Assembly (NCBI RefSeq): GCF_021021475.1
Contig: NZ_JAINWL010000001.1
Coordinates: 992,001 to 1,056,000, forward strand
Reading direction: 5' to 3'
From: Citromicrobium bathyomarinum
GTDB taxonomy: Bacteria; Pseudomonadota; Alphaproteobacteria; Sphingomonadales; Sphingomonadaceae
DNA length: 64,000 bases
Below, in pieces: positions 1-8,211 of this stretch. Both the position numbers and the translations under genes were made by a program. Positions within the stretch are counted from its first letter, which is position 1; each line of letters opens with the position of its first letter. Under the pieces are notes generated by a model. That model ran no database searches, was not told the origin of the DNA, and saw only the letters and a list, made by a program, of their open reading frames with translations.

Positions 1-1439
1 ACCCGGAAGCTGCCGTAATAGTCGTCGATCTCGCTCTGGAGCAGGCGGATGCGGTTCGCCGCCCGTTCGAGTCGCTTGGTCGTGCGCACGATGCCGACAT
101 AGTTCCACATGAAGCGGCGGATCTCGGTCCAGTTCTGCTTGATGACGACGGCCTCGTCCGAATCGGTCACCCGGCTCGCGTCCCACGGGCGGATTTCCGG
201 CGGCGCGTCGAGCTCGTCCCACATCGACAGGATATCGCGCGCCGCCGCCTCGCCGAAGACGAAGCATTCGAGCAGGCTGTTGGAGGCGAGGCGGTTGGCC
301 CCGTGCAGCCCGCTTTCGATACACTCGCCCGCCGCCCACAGGCCGGGCAGATCGGTGCGCGCATAGAGGTCCACCAGAACCCCGCCGCAGGTATAGTGCT
401 GCGCGGGCACCACCGGGATCGGTCCGGTGGTCATGTCGATGCCGAGGCCGAGCAGCTTCTCGTGGATCGTGGGGAAATGCTCCTTCACGAATTCGGGCGG
501 CTGGTGGCTGATGTCGAGATGGACGTAGTCGAGCCCGAAGCGCTTGATCTCGGCATCGATCGCGCGGGCCACGACGTCGCGCGGCGCCAGCTCCAGCCGC
601 TCGGGATCATAGAACTCCATGAACCGCTTGCCCGTGCGCGGGTTGTAGAGCCGCCCGCCCTCGCCCCGCACCGCTTCGGTAATCAGGAAGTTCTTGACCT
701 CGAGGTTATAGAGGCAGGTCGGGTGGAACTGCATCATTTCCATGTTGGCGACCCGCGCGCCCCCGCGCCACGCCATCGCGATGCCATCGCCGGTCGCTCC
801 GCGCGGCGCAGTGCTGAACAGGTAGCAGCGCCCCGCCCCGCCTGCCGCGAGCACGGTCGCGCGCGCGACATGTGCCTCGACCTCGCCGGTTTCCTCGTTG
901 AGCGCATAGGCACCCCACACCTGGCCTGCGCCCGAATAGCGCAGCTCGTGTCGCCCGGTGATCAGGTCGACGCAGGTGCGGCCCGGCAGCAGGGTGATGT
1001 TGGGGTTTTCCTCCGCCGCCTTGAGCAGCGCGGACTGCACCGCCCAGCCGGTGGCATCGTTCACATGCACGATCCGGCGATGCGAGTGCCCGCCCTCGCG
1101 GGTCAGATGCAGCGCACCGCTTTCCTTGTTGAAGGGCACGCCCAGCTCGATCAGCCGGTCGATCGCATGGGGCGCGCGTTCGATCACGAATTCGACCGTC
1201 TCGCGATCATTGAGCCCCGCGCCAGCGACCATCGTATCGCGGATATGATCTTCGAAGGTGTCGCCCGCGTCGAGCACGGCGGCGATCCCGCCCTGCGCCC
1301 AAGCCGTGCTGCCCCCGGTGAGCGAGCCCTTGGCGAGCACCAGCACCTTCTTCTCTTCGGCAAGGGCCAGCGCCGCGGTGAGGCCAGCCGCGCCCGAGCC
1401 GATCACGAGGACATCATGTTGCGCGCTTTGCTGTGTCAT
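1..1439 (-). CDS. nadB: L-aspartate oxidase NadB (3' end cut by window edge)
   Basis: This flavoprotein oxidises L-aspartate to iminoaspartate, the first step of de novo NAD synthesis in the cytoplasm. The ATG at 1437-1439 on the minus strand opens a frame that stays open to base 1, giving about 479 residues; the family is usually near 530, so the C-terminal part is missing. The N-terminus carries a Rossmann FAD motif (VIGSGAAGLTAALALA). Further on come GGIAAVLDAGDTFEDHI, HVNDATGWAV, the active-site region RGEGGRLYNP, and ECIESGLHGANRLASNSLLE, which are typical of NadB and the succinate dehydrogenase flavoprotein superfamily. SdhA/FrdA is the main alternative, but the GANRLASNSLLE tail of the flavin domain and the short N-terminus favour NadB. 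No nadA or nadC is visible in the window. Confidence 0.9.
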   Translation of the reverse strand, partial: MTQQSAQHDVLVIGSGAAGLTAALALAEEKKVLVLAKGSLTGGSTAWAQGGIAAVLDAGDTFEDHIRDTMVAGAGLNDRETVEFVIERAPHAIDRLIELGVPFNKESGALHLTREGGHSHRRIVHVNDATGWAVQSALLKAAEENPNITLLPGRTCVDLITGRHELRYSGAGQVWGAYALNEETGEVEAHVARATVLAAGGAGRCYLFSTAPRGATGDGIAMAWRGGARVANMEMMQFHPTCLYNLEVKNFLITEAVRGEGGRLYNPRTGKRFMEFYDPERLELAPRDVVARAIDAEIKRFGLDYVHLDISHQPPEFVKEHFPTIHEKLLGLGIDMTTGPIPVVPAQHYTCGGVLVDLYARTDLPGLWAAGECIESGLHGANRLASNSLLECFVFGEAAARDILSMWDELDAPPEIRPWDASRVTDSDEAVVIKQNWTEIRRFMWNYVGIVRTTKRLERAANRIRLLQSEIDDYYGSFR

Positions 1440-1531
1440 ATCCGATGCAGCTATGACGGCTTTTGTCATTGGACAAGCAAGAAGGGATTGGGTGAAGCGA
1501 AGATAGACCGACACCACCGGGGATCGCATCA

Positions 1532-2080
1532 ATGTCCAGCAAGCTTTTCGCCGCACTCTTCGCGAGCCTCGCCATCGCCGCATCGGCGGCAAGTGCGCAG
1601 CAGCCTGCCGAGGAGGTACTCCTTCAGTTTACGGACGGGGCCGAATTCGCGACGGTCAGCCGCACGGAGACGACCTGTTCGATGCTGTTCGGGAACGAGG
1701 CGGACAAGACCGCCGTCACGCTCCTGATCGGTAAGACGACTGTCACGAGCCAATTGTACATCATAAGTTTGGCAGATGTCGGGGCCAATGCCGAACAGTT
1801 CGACTTCAGGCGCCTGACGCCCGACGGGATCGTCACCGATCGCAAGGCCTTTTTCAAAACGGAGCAGGGTCCGGGCATCTTCGAATATGCGTCATCCCTC
1901 GAGGCGCTGCAGCTCGATTTCGACGATATCCAGAAGACCGGCGGTTTTCTGATAACCAAACCGGGCGACGAAAGCGCAGCCGTTCTGGTGAAGTTCAACG
2001 GCGTCGCGCGCGACCGGACCATCGCGGCGATGGGCGAATGCCTCGCCAGCCAGCCCTCGCACTGGTCGTTGGACGACTAG
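1532..2080 (+). CDS. Sec-exported protein of unknown function, 182 aa
   Basis: I do not recognise a named family. The first 22 residues form a clear Sec signal peptide (basic start, hydrophobic core, cleavage near ASAQQ), so the mature protein should be periplasmic. The mature part has two cysteines, one about 25 residues after the cleavage site and one near the C-terminus, which could form a disulphide. It starts 92 bases from the divergent nadB and stands alone. Its architecture (signal peptide, acidic EE near the mature N-terminus, early and late Cys, similar length) resembles the protein at 4985-5512, and the two may be distant paralogues. That is only a visual similarity. Confidence 0.75.
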   Translation: MSSKLFAALFASLAIAASAASAQQPAEEVLLQFTDGAEFATVSRTETTCSMLFGNEADKTAVTLLIGKTTVTSQLYIISLADVGANAEQFDFRRLTPDGIVTDRKAFFKTEQGPGIFEYASSLEALQLDFDDIQKTGGFLITKPGDESAAVLVKFNGVARDRTIAAMGECLASQPSHWSLDD

Positions 2081-2138
2081 GCCTGCCGCGCGGGCACTTT
2101 TCGCTTGATCGCGCCCGGTTCGCGGTGTGCAAACACTC

Positions 2139-2654
2139 ATGGACCCGGGAAAGCGAAAGCAGCTGGAAGAACGGCGCGCGGCGCTGAAGGCGAACCCGCC
2201 ACCGCCCAGCGTGAAGGGGACCATCATCCCGCGCCTTGTGGAACGCGGAGTTCCGCACGAGCCTCGCTTCGACGGGATCTGGACACCGCCTTACATCCGG
2301 ATCGCAGGCAATGGCGTGTGGTGGCCCGATTGCCCCGAGCCTGCCGATAGCGACCACTGCTGGCTCAATGACGCGGACGACCCCGATGGCAGCCGGACCG
2401 CGCAAAAGCGCATCGATGTGATCGGCGCGATGATCGCCCGCGCGACCGGCCCCGACACCACGATTCGCTTCTCCTACGATACCGGTCTCGAAACCGACGT
2501 CTCGCTGGCGGCGAGCGATGGAATCGCCCATCTCGACGTGCTGCTCGATTTCGGCTGGACGATCTGGATCACGGGTTATCCCGAGAACTGGCTGATCGAG
2601 CTGGATGGCGAACATATCGCGCGACTCGCCCTGCCGCCCGGCTCGTCGGGCTAG
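2139..2654 (+). CDS. Hypothetical cytoplasmic protein, 171 aa
   Basis: This gene has no recognised family. An in-frame GTG at 2127 would add four residues, but the ATG at 2139 (MDPGKRKQLEERRAALKA) is the more natural start. The N-terminus is a short charged helix followed by a Pro-rich stretch (NPPPPS). The body is rich in Trp and acidic residues, with GIWTPPYIRIAGNGVWWPDCPE in the middle and a C-terminal segment LDFGWTIWITGYPENWLIELDG. There is no signal peptide and no membrane helix. It lies between a secreted protein on the same strand and a convergent diguanylate cyclase. Codon use matches the neighbours, which supports it as a real gene. Confidence 0.65.
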   Translation: MDPGKRKQLEERRAALKANPPPPSVKGTIIPRLVERGVPHEPRFDGIWTPPYIRIAGNGVWWPDCPEPADSDHCWLNDADDPDGSRTAQKRIDVIGAMIARATGPDTTIRFSYDTGLETDVSLAASDGIAHLDVLLDFGWTIWITGYPENWLIELDGEHIARLALPPGSSG

Positions 2655-2682
2655 GAGCAGCCCCAGCGCGATCGGGAGGTGG

Positions 2683-4629
2683 TCACGCGGCCCGCGCGGA
2701 ACCTGAGCCGGTGCCTGAGACGCCGCTGGAAGGAGGAGGAGTCGGCGCGGGAGGTCCGGCCCATGCGATGCCCGCATCGATACAGGTCCGGTTCCTGCCA
2801 TTATGCTTCGCCGCATAGAGGCGCCGGTCGGCCAGCTTGATACACGCATCGGTGACGCCGCCCGTCTCGCTCGGCATCGCGATACCCGCGCTGAACCGCA
2901 GCCGGTAGCCGGGGGCGAAATCGAACTCCTCCAGCGCCGCCTCGCTTCGGACCCGTTCGATGATGTCGAGCGCATCCTTCAGCCCGGTCGCGGGCAGGAT
3001 GACGAGGAATTCCTCCCCACCCCAGCGCCCGACGATGTCGGTCGGACGGACGCATCGCTCGACCACCCGGGCGAACTGGCTCAGCACCTGGTCGCCCGCG
3101 TCGTGACCGAAGGTGTCGTTGCACGATTTGAAATGGTCGATGTCGAGCAGCGCGAACGAGGCACGCGGCTGCGGGGCATCCGGTCCGGGCAAGGCCGCGT
3201 CAACCCGCTCCAGCGTCGCGCGACGATTGGCGAGTCCCGTCAGCGGGTCGGTCATCGCAAGGCGGCGGAAGCGGCGGCGGTTCCGCAGGAGGAAGAAGAT
3301 CAGCGTGCCGAGCAGGAGCAGCGTGGTGGTCGAGCCCGCGATCACCGCGATCGCGAGCCGCAGGCGCGTGCTGCTCGCTCGCTCTTCCTCGGCCAGCCGA
3401 TTCTGCAGCTCGCGGGTCTGGAAGCGCGCCTGAAGGGCAGCCGCTCCACTTTGCATGTCGGCGTTATGGAAGGTTTTGGTAGCCTCGTTCGCCTCGCGCA
3501 TCTGTTCGTAAGCCTGCGCGTTGCGTCCAAGCGCGAAAAGAGCCTGCGCCCGGGTCTCCAGCGCCATGACCCAGTCGTCGGAAGCGTTCTCCTGCTTGCC
3601 CTTCGCGATCACGGGATCGAGGATCGCAAGAGCCCTCCCCGGATTGCCGCGCTCGACAAACAGTTTCGCCATCAGCGCGGTGGCGGGCAGGGCCATCGCC
3701 TCGTCCGGTTTGCCCAGGCCCTGATAGGCACGCTCGCATTCGGGCGCCGCATCGGCGATCTTGCCCCCTTCGAGCGCGGCCTGGCACACGCCGAGCAGCG
3801 CGTAATCGACGGCATACTGATTGTCGTAACTGCGGGCCTGCTTTGCCGACTCCCTGAAATCGGCAACGGCCTTGGTCCAGTCCCCGTCTTTGAGCTCGGT
3901 ATATCCGCGCACGAGCAGCTCGTTCGCGGCGAGGTCGCTCATCCCCAACTTCAGCTGGATGGCGAGCGCTTCGGAGTGCAGCTGTTTCGCATAGTCGAAA
4001 TCGTGACTGTTGGAGACCAGATAGGCGAGCGCCGAAGCCGCCTCCGCGCGCGCGGGCGAGGACTTGTCGTCTGCGCTGTTGAGATAGGCCTGCGAGGCGA
4101 ACGTGAAGGCTTCGCGCGGTTTTTCCTGAAAGCTGTAGTTGAAGGCCAGATCGACCGCGCGGCAGGTTTTGGCGCTGCTCCCATCCGGCAAAGAGCGATA
4201 GCCGCGCAGGAGCGAGGGCATCGCGCGCCGTTTTGCGGCCTCGTCCGGCAGATCGTAATAGGCGTTCATCTGCAGCAGGATATTGGCCGGTGCCCGCTCT
4301 GAGAGCTCGCTCGCCGCGCTGCGCGCCTTCTTGAGCGCGGGCGCGGAATCCGCACCGCCCATCATCAGTGCCTTGGCCTGGACGATATACAATTCGGCCA
4401 GCCGACGCTTGTCCAGCGGATCGGTATCCGCGATTTCCTGTGCAATGCTGTCGAGCGCGGCGAGCGGGTTGCGGCCGACCTCGATTTCAAGCCGGGTTAT
4501 GACCGGATCGGCGCTTCCCACGCAGGCGCTGGCCTGTCCGGCGCAAACGGCGCATGTCAGCGCAATCAGGAAAGAGGCCTGACGCAGCCATGCGGGCCGC
4601 AGGTGATACAAAGGTGGCAAATGTGCCAT
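2683..4629 (-). CDS. Diguanylate cyclase with periplasmic TPR-like sensor domain
   Basis: The protein of 648 aa makes c-di-GMP from two GTP. It begins with an N-terminal export signal or anchor (hydrophobic residues about 15-35). About 380 residues of helical, TPR-like repeats follow and should sit in the periplasm as a sensor. Next come a transmembrane helix near 422-447 and a cytoplasmic GGDEF domain. The active site reads GGEEF near residue 536. An RPTD I-site lies five residues before it, so allosteric product inhibition is expected. DPLTGLANRR and DIDHFKSCNDTFGHDAGD are the usual GTP- and metal-binding motifs. The C-terminal 30 residues are Pro/Gly/Ser-rich and probably disordered. It is a single gene, convergent with the upstream hypothetical gene. 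Confidence 0.9.
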   Translation of the reverse strand: MAHLPPLYHLRPAWLRQASFLIALTCAVCAGQASACVGSADPVITRLEIEVGRNPLAALDSIAQEIADTDPLDKRRLAELYIVQAKALMMGGADSAPALKKARSAASELSERAPANILLQMNAYYDLPDEAAKRRAMPSLLRGYRSLPDGSSAKTCRAVDLAFNYSFQEKPREAFTFASQAYLNSADDKSSPARAEAASALAYLVSNSHDFDYAKQLHSEALAIQLKLGMSDLAANELLVRGYTELKDGDWTKAVADFRESAKQARSYDNQYAVDYALLGVCQAALEGGKIADAAPECERAYQGLGKPDEAMALPATALMAKLFVERGNPGRALAILDPVIAKGKQENASDDWVMALETRAQALFALGRNAQAYEQMREANEATKTFHNADMQSGAAALQARFQTRELQNRLAEEERASSTRLRLAIAVIAGSTTTLLLLGTLIFFLLRNRRRFRRLAMTDPLTGLANRRATLERVDAALPGPDAPQPRASFALLDIDHFKSCNDTFGHDAGDQVLSQFARVVERCVRPTDIVGRWGGEEFLVILPATGLKDALDIIERVRSEAALEEFDFAPGYRLRFSAGIAMPSETGGVTDACIKLADRRLYAAKHNGRNRTCIDAGIAWAGPPAPTPPPSSGVSGTGSGSARAA

Positions 4630-4713
4630 GCAGCCGTTCTAACGGCTGGTGATTGACCAATGGTTATCGCGCCGTGCACCAGTTTGCGGACAAACCGATG
4701 CAAAGTCAGCTTG

Positions 4714-4807
4714 TTACCCCGCGCCGGTCAGCTGGACGAACACGTCCTCCAGATCGGGTTCGAGGGTCGAGACATCCTGGATCGCGTAGCCGTGGCCCTG
4801 GGCGATG
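4714..4807 (-). pseudogene. Remnant of a second ABC-ATPase 3' end (gene-end scar)
   Basis: Read on the minus strand, this segment encodes QGHGYAIQDVSTLEPDLEDV followed by FVQLTGAG and a TAA stop. That is the C-terminus of the intact ABC ATPase at 5509-6456. A 35-bp block (4766-4800) is identical at nucleotide level to the intact gene. In the remaining 3' part every difference I could align up to the shared LTG is synonymous (about a dozen codons). The reading frame has no start and loses homology upstream of 4807. The pattern indicates a piece of a functional, diverged orthologue left behind by recombination rather than a decayed local duplicate. Confidence 0.85.
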
Positions 4808-4984
4808 AAGCCATGACGCGGCACGCTGGAGTCCGCAGATGTAACTCTTCAGCGGCCAGGCGGCATATTCTTGCGCAGGTGCCCGTTGGCCTAACAGTCA
4901 TTGTCAATTGAATGCGTTCGAATGCCGCATATCACGGCTCTGCTGGTATTTTGCCAAGATGTAACGCGGAAGAAGGATGCAGCC
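4808..4984. other. Intergenic stretch between gene-end scar and secreted protein
   Basis: No coding frame or known RNA is seen here. The stretch holds a purine-rich ribosome binding site (GAAGAAGGA, about 4968-4976) for the gene starting at 4985, and no clear promoter. The in-frame extension back to 4901 would put a non-signal-like sequence in front of a good signal peptide, so it is treated as non-coding. Confidence 0.5.
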
Positions 4985-5512
4985 ATGAAAGCCCGGAACC
5001 CAATCACATTGCTTGCTGCTATCGCGGCAACGGCGGCATCCGCACAAACCGCCCCCGAGGAACCACTGCAACTGTTCCAGGAGGTCGAAGGCGCGTACAT
5101 GATGAACGTGCGCAAGGCAGCCGGGATCGAGTGTCAGATCGCGCAATTTACGGGACCCGGCGTGACGATGCTGATGATCGCGCAAACCGGATCGGGCGAC
5201 TCCTACGTTTCGATCTTCACGCCGATCAATCCGAATGCTCCGTCATTCCGCCAGAACATCCGGCTAGAGCTGTCGGCCGCCGCGGCGAAGTTCGATCTGG
5301 ATGTGGACATGGAAATCAAGCCGCATCCGAACACGGCCGATCACTGGGTTTTGTCCGGCAAGATTTCCCCTAACGAAGCAACGGCAATACTTATCAGCGA
5401 ACGCGTCACGGTGAAGACCAGCGAAGGCAGCTTCCTTGCGACGATAGCTGCCCCATCGACCCTGAAGGCCGAAGCAATGCGTGCCTATAATGCTTGCAAA
5501 GCAACGCTCTAG
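4985..5512 (+). CDS. Sec-exported protein of unknown function, 175 aa
   Basis: The ATG at 4985 has a good Shine-Dalgarno sequence about eight bases upstream and starts a signal peptide (MKARNPITLLAAIAATAASA, then QTAPEE). The frame is open further upstream to 4901, but that would bury the signal. The mature protein of about 155 residues has one Cys near residue 47 and one four residues from the end, with no recognised domain. Its stop codon overlaps the stop of the convergent ABC ATPase by four bases. The gene sits exactly between the intact 3' end of that ATPase and the remnant 3' end at 4714-4807, so it probably arrived with, or was flanked by, the recombining DNA. It may be distantly related to the protein at 1532-2080. 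Confidence 0.75.
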   Translation: MKARNPITLLAAIAATAASAQTAPEEPLQLFQEVEGAYMMNVRKAAGIECQIAQFTGPGVTMLMIAQTGSGDSYVSIFTPINPNAPSFRQNIRLELSAAAAKFDLDVDMEIKPHPNTADHWVLSGKISPNEATAILISERVTVKTSEGSFLATIAAPSTLKAEAMRAYNACKATL

Positions 5513-6456
5513 CGGTCCTGCCCTGTGCCGGTGAGCTGAACAAAGACATCTTCGAGATCCGGCTCCAATGTCGAGACATCCTGGATCGCGTAGCCGTGGC
5601 CCTGCACGATCGTCAGCACCTGGCCTGCGGTCATCCTGTCGCGGTCGTATGTGACCTCCAGCGTGCGCGGCGCGGTGACTTCGGACCGGGTGAAGGCCGG
5701 GTCCATCAGCGCGCCCGCCAGCGGCTTGTCCACGTCCAGCCGGATGATCTTCTCGCGCGCCATGCTGACCAGTTCGCGGGTCGGCTTGTTCGCGATCAGC
5801 TCGCCATGGTTGATGATCGCGATCCGGTCGCACAGCTGCTCGGCCTCTTCGAGGTAGTGCGTGGTCAGGACCACGGTGACGCCTTCCTTGTTCAGCTGGG
5901 TCACCAGTTCCCACAGCTGGCGGCGCAGTTCGACGTCGACGCCCGCGGTCGGCTCGTCCAGCACCAGGATCGGCGGGGAATGGACCATCGCCTTGGCGAT
6001 CAGCAGGCGGCGTTTCATACCGCCCGACAGCGTGCGGGCGTAGGCATCGCGCTTGTCCCACAGATGGACCGCTTTCAGCAGTTCCTCGCTGCGCCGCTCG
6101 GCTTTCGGGATCCCGTAGAAGCCGCCCTGATTCTCCAGCACCTCGAACGGGGTGAAGAACGGGTCGAACACAATTTCCTGCGGCACGATGCCGATCGCGC
6201 GCTTGGCATTGCGCGGGTTTTTCGCGGTGTCGAAGCCCCAGATCTGCGCGCTGCCGCTGGTCCGCGTGACCAGCCCGGCGAGGATGTTGATCAGCGTGGA
6301 CTTGCCCGCGCCATTGGGGCCCAGCAGGCCGAAAATGCCGCCCTGCGGGACATCGAAGCTGACTCCTTTGAGCGCCAGTTTGCCCTCGCTCTCCCCCTTG
6401 GCGGGGGCATAGCGTTTGGTCAGGTTGTCGATCGAAATTGCGGGCCGGTTTTCCAT
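5509..6456 (-). CDS. ABC-2 type transporter ATP-binding protein (CcmA/DrrA-like)
   Basis: This is the 315-aa ATPase subunit of an ABC-2 exporter. Visible motifs are Walker A GPNGAGKST (about residue 47), Q-loop VPQE, signature LSGGMKRRL, Walker B ILVLDEPTAGVD and the H-loop TTHYLEEAEQ. The C-terminal 80 residues form the usual accessory domain of DrrA/NatA-type ATPases, ending in DVFVQLTGTGQDR. The partner permease is not in the window: the downstream neighbour is the convergent secreted protein, and upstream is a divergent zinc-finger gene. The substrate is unknown. A second, synonymously diverged copy of its last 30 codons is at 4714-4807. Confidence 0.9.
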   Translation of the reverse strand: MENRPAISIDNLTKRYAPAKGESEGKLALKGVSFDVPQGGIFGLLGPNGAGKSTLINILAGLVTRTSGSAQIWGFDTAKNPRNAKRAIGIVPQEIVFDPFFTPFEVLENQGGFYGIPKAERRSEELLKAVHLWDKRDAYARTLSGGMKRRLLIAKAMVHSPPILVLDEPTAGVDVELRRQLWELVTQLNKEGVTVVLTTHYLEEAEQLCDRIAIINHGELIANKPTRELVSMAREKIIRLDVDKPLAGALMDPAFTRSEVTAPRTLEVTYDRDRMTAGQVLTIVQGHGYAIQDVSTLEPDLEDVFVQLTGTGQDR

Positions 6457-6560
6457 GCCGCCGCCCTAAAACGCATCGCCCCGCTTGGCCACCGCTTTGC
6501 GCGCGTCCTGTTGCGCACATGCTCTTGCCGTGCGGCAAGCACGAAGATATGCGCGTGCCT

Positions 6561-6827
6561 ATGTCGATCATGCCGCCCCCGCCCGAGATCTCCAAGGTGA
6601 CCACCCGCCGCGTCTGGTGCGATGGCGCGACCGACATTCGCACGGGCGAGAACTACAAGCCCGCAGCCCTCGGCCATCCGAAGATCTATCTCGAAATCGA
6701 CGAGCACGGCTATGTCGATTGCGGCTATTGCGACCGGCGTTTCGTGCTCGAAGGCGGGCCTGCCGACGGTGTCGACCAGGCCAGCTTGCGCGATATTTCC
6801 GAAGGCGCGGACCCGGGGCACCCCTAG
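6561..6827 (+). CDS. Zinc-finger domain protein (zf-CHCC, NDUFS6-like)
   Basis: This small protein of 88 aa resembles the CHCC zinc-finger family, which includes the mitochondrial complex I accessory subunit NDUFS6. The visible metal-ligand pattern is a Cys in TRRVWCDG, a His in ALGHPKIYLEI, and a C-x2-C pair in YVDCGYCDRRF. The bacterial versions are about 65-90 residues long. The start is uncertain: ATGs at 6549, 6561 and 6570 are all in frame and none has a strong ribosome binding site. 6561 was chosen because it gives the compact MSIMPPPPEISKV start. It is divergent from the ABC ATPase. Confidence 0.8.
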   Translation: MSIMPPPPEISKVTTRRVWCDGATDIRTGENYKPAALGHPKIYLEIDEHGYVDCGYCDRRFVLEGGPADGVDQASLRDISEGADPGHP

Positions 6828-6963
6828 GGGCCCATCCCCAAATATCGGCAGAGCGCCCCCGGGGGCAGGCCCGCCGGGAGCATCGGCGATTCTCAGGCGT
6901 TGTTCAGACTGGGTGCGCTATCACGCTCGCCTCAGAGGGACGATTTTTGCCGAGGATATCGCC

Positions 6964-7368
6964 ATGACCAATCGTTTTCGTTTCGCCATCCCCATGCTTG
7001 CCGCGCTTGCCGTCGCCAGCACCCCCGCGCTCGCCGAAAGGCAGACGGGAGAGGAAAAACTCGCCAAGATGCTCGAAGGTCGCGAGGCAGGTCAGCCGCA
7101 GAAATGCATCATGGCCCGCCCGGTACGCAGCACGAAGATCATCGACGGTACCGCGATCGTCTACGATGCCGGCGGCACGCTCTACGTCAATTACACCCAG
7201 AATCCCGAGGATCTGGACGATGATGACTATCTGGTCGTACGCCGCCAGGGCATCAACCTGTGCCGCAGCGACATCGTGACCACGCGCACCCCGGCCGGTA
7301 ATTTCTATTCCGGCAACGTCTTTCTGACCGATTTCATCCCCTACAAGCGGGTCGAACGCGGCAGCTAA
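6964..7368 (+). CDS. Sec-exported small protein, possibly DUF6491-like
   Basis: This 134-aa protein starts with a signal peptide ending near TPALA-ERQ. The mature part has a Cys in KCIMARPVRSTKIIDG, a run IVYDAGGTLYVNYTQ, then a DDDD acidic patch and a second Cys in INLCRSDIV. The Cys-Ile, 'I-D-G', 'L-Y-V-N' and late 'L-C' pattern resembles the DUF6491 family of exported alphaproteobacterial proteins. The family call is tentative and the function is unknown. A strong rho-independent terminator follows at 7392-7426, so it is probably transcribed alone or with the zinc-finger gene upstream. Confidence 0.7.
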   Translation: MTNRFRFAIPMLAALAVASTPALAERQTGEEKLAKMLEGREAGQPQKCIMARPVRSTKIIDGTAIVYDAGGTLYVNYTQNPEDLDDDDYLVVRRQGINLCRSDIVTTRTPAGNFYSGNVFLTDFIPYKRVERGS

Positions 7369-7391
7369 ACCGCCCCATTATTTCTCAAACC

Positions 7392-7426
7392 AAAAGGCCG
7401 TCCGGAGCAATCCGGGCGGCCTTTTT
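7392..7426 (+). terminator. Rho-independent terminator
   Basis: The stem AAAAGGCCGTCCGGA pairs with TCCGGGCGGCCTTTTT around a GCAA loop, with one G-T pair. It ends in five Ts and lies 24 bases after the stop of the exported protein. The A-run on the left arm means it could also serve the convergent gene at 7449. Confidence 0.9.
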
Positions 7427-7448
7427 CGTGTGAGCGGCAGATATGCGT

Positions 7449-8156
7449 CTAGCCTGCCCGCGCACGCCCGGTTCCGCAAAGTGCCTGCGCCGGACACTCA
7501 CCGCACGCCATGCTGGCGGGGCGACAGAAGGCACGGCCGATCTCCTTCATCAGCAGATGATGCTCGTCGTAATCGGCGGCGCTCCATTCGGACGGCATTG
7601 CTGACATGATCGCCGCGTAGGCGCGCGCGGTATCGGCCTTTTGCGGGACCAAACCCATCCGCTGGAGCACCCGGCGGTGGTGCGAATCGAGCACCAGAGC
7701 CTTGCGGTCGAGCGTGGAGGCATTGACCACCCCTGCCGCGATCTTGCGCCCCACGCCGGGCAGCTGCTCCAGCCACGCCATCGCCGCGTCGGTCTCCATC
7801 GGTTAGAGATGCGACAGGTCGACCGCGCCGCGCCGCGCGACCAGATCGGTGAGGCACGCTTTCAGCCGCTCGCCCGCAACATTGGGGTAGGTCTGGGTGG
7901 CGAGCTGCGCCTGCAAGGCTTCGAGCGGCGCATCGGCCACAGCCTCCCACGATCCATATTCGGCCAGCAGCCGGTCGGTCGCCGCATTGGAGGTTTCCGA
8001 GCGCGTGCGCGCGCCGATCACACCCTGCACCAGCACCCATTCGGGCGCGCGCCTCTCCCTCGGCGCACGCTCGATCCGCCCGAACCGCTGGATCAGCCGC
8101 GGCTGAAGCTGGCGTAGCGTTTCGGTCCGCGGATCATCGCCAAGGGGAAGCTGCAT
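7449..8156 (-). pseudogene. Endonuclease III-like DNA glycosylase, split by an in-frame TAA
   Basis: The frame beginning at ATG 8156 encodes an HhH-GPD base-excision glycosylase of the Nth family but hits TAA at 7803-7805. The same frame resumes at once with CCG ATG and runs to 7449, so this is one nonsense codon and not a frameshift. All catalytic features lie after the stop. They are the helix-hairpin-helix LPGVGRKIAAG with the catalytic Lys, the Asp in VLDSHHRRVL, and the iron-sulphur cluster C-x6-C-x2-C-x5-C near the C-terminus. Without the stop the protein would be about 235 residues, normal for the family. Two separate peptides (117 and 116 aa) are possible because ATG 7799 directly follows the stop. 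A sequencing error is the other explanation. Confidence 0.85.
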
Positions 8157-8211
8157 CGCCCCGGCATAGGCTGGCGCTCGCAAGGACCGCAAGCGGCCTG
8201 GCAGATGATGG

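Noticed and set aside
303-1727. 474-aa plus-strand open frame
   Set aside because: It is antisense to nadB; high-GC codon bias keeps the opposite frame open and the protein has no recognisable character.
2803-4302. 499-aa frame antisense to the GGDEF gene
   Set aside because: It is a mirror frame of a clear diguanylate cyclase with full domain motifs.
4901-4984. Upstream start for the secreted protein at 4985
   Set aside because: It would place 28 non-signal residues before a good signal peptide and ignores the strong ribosome binding site at 4968-4976.
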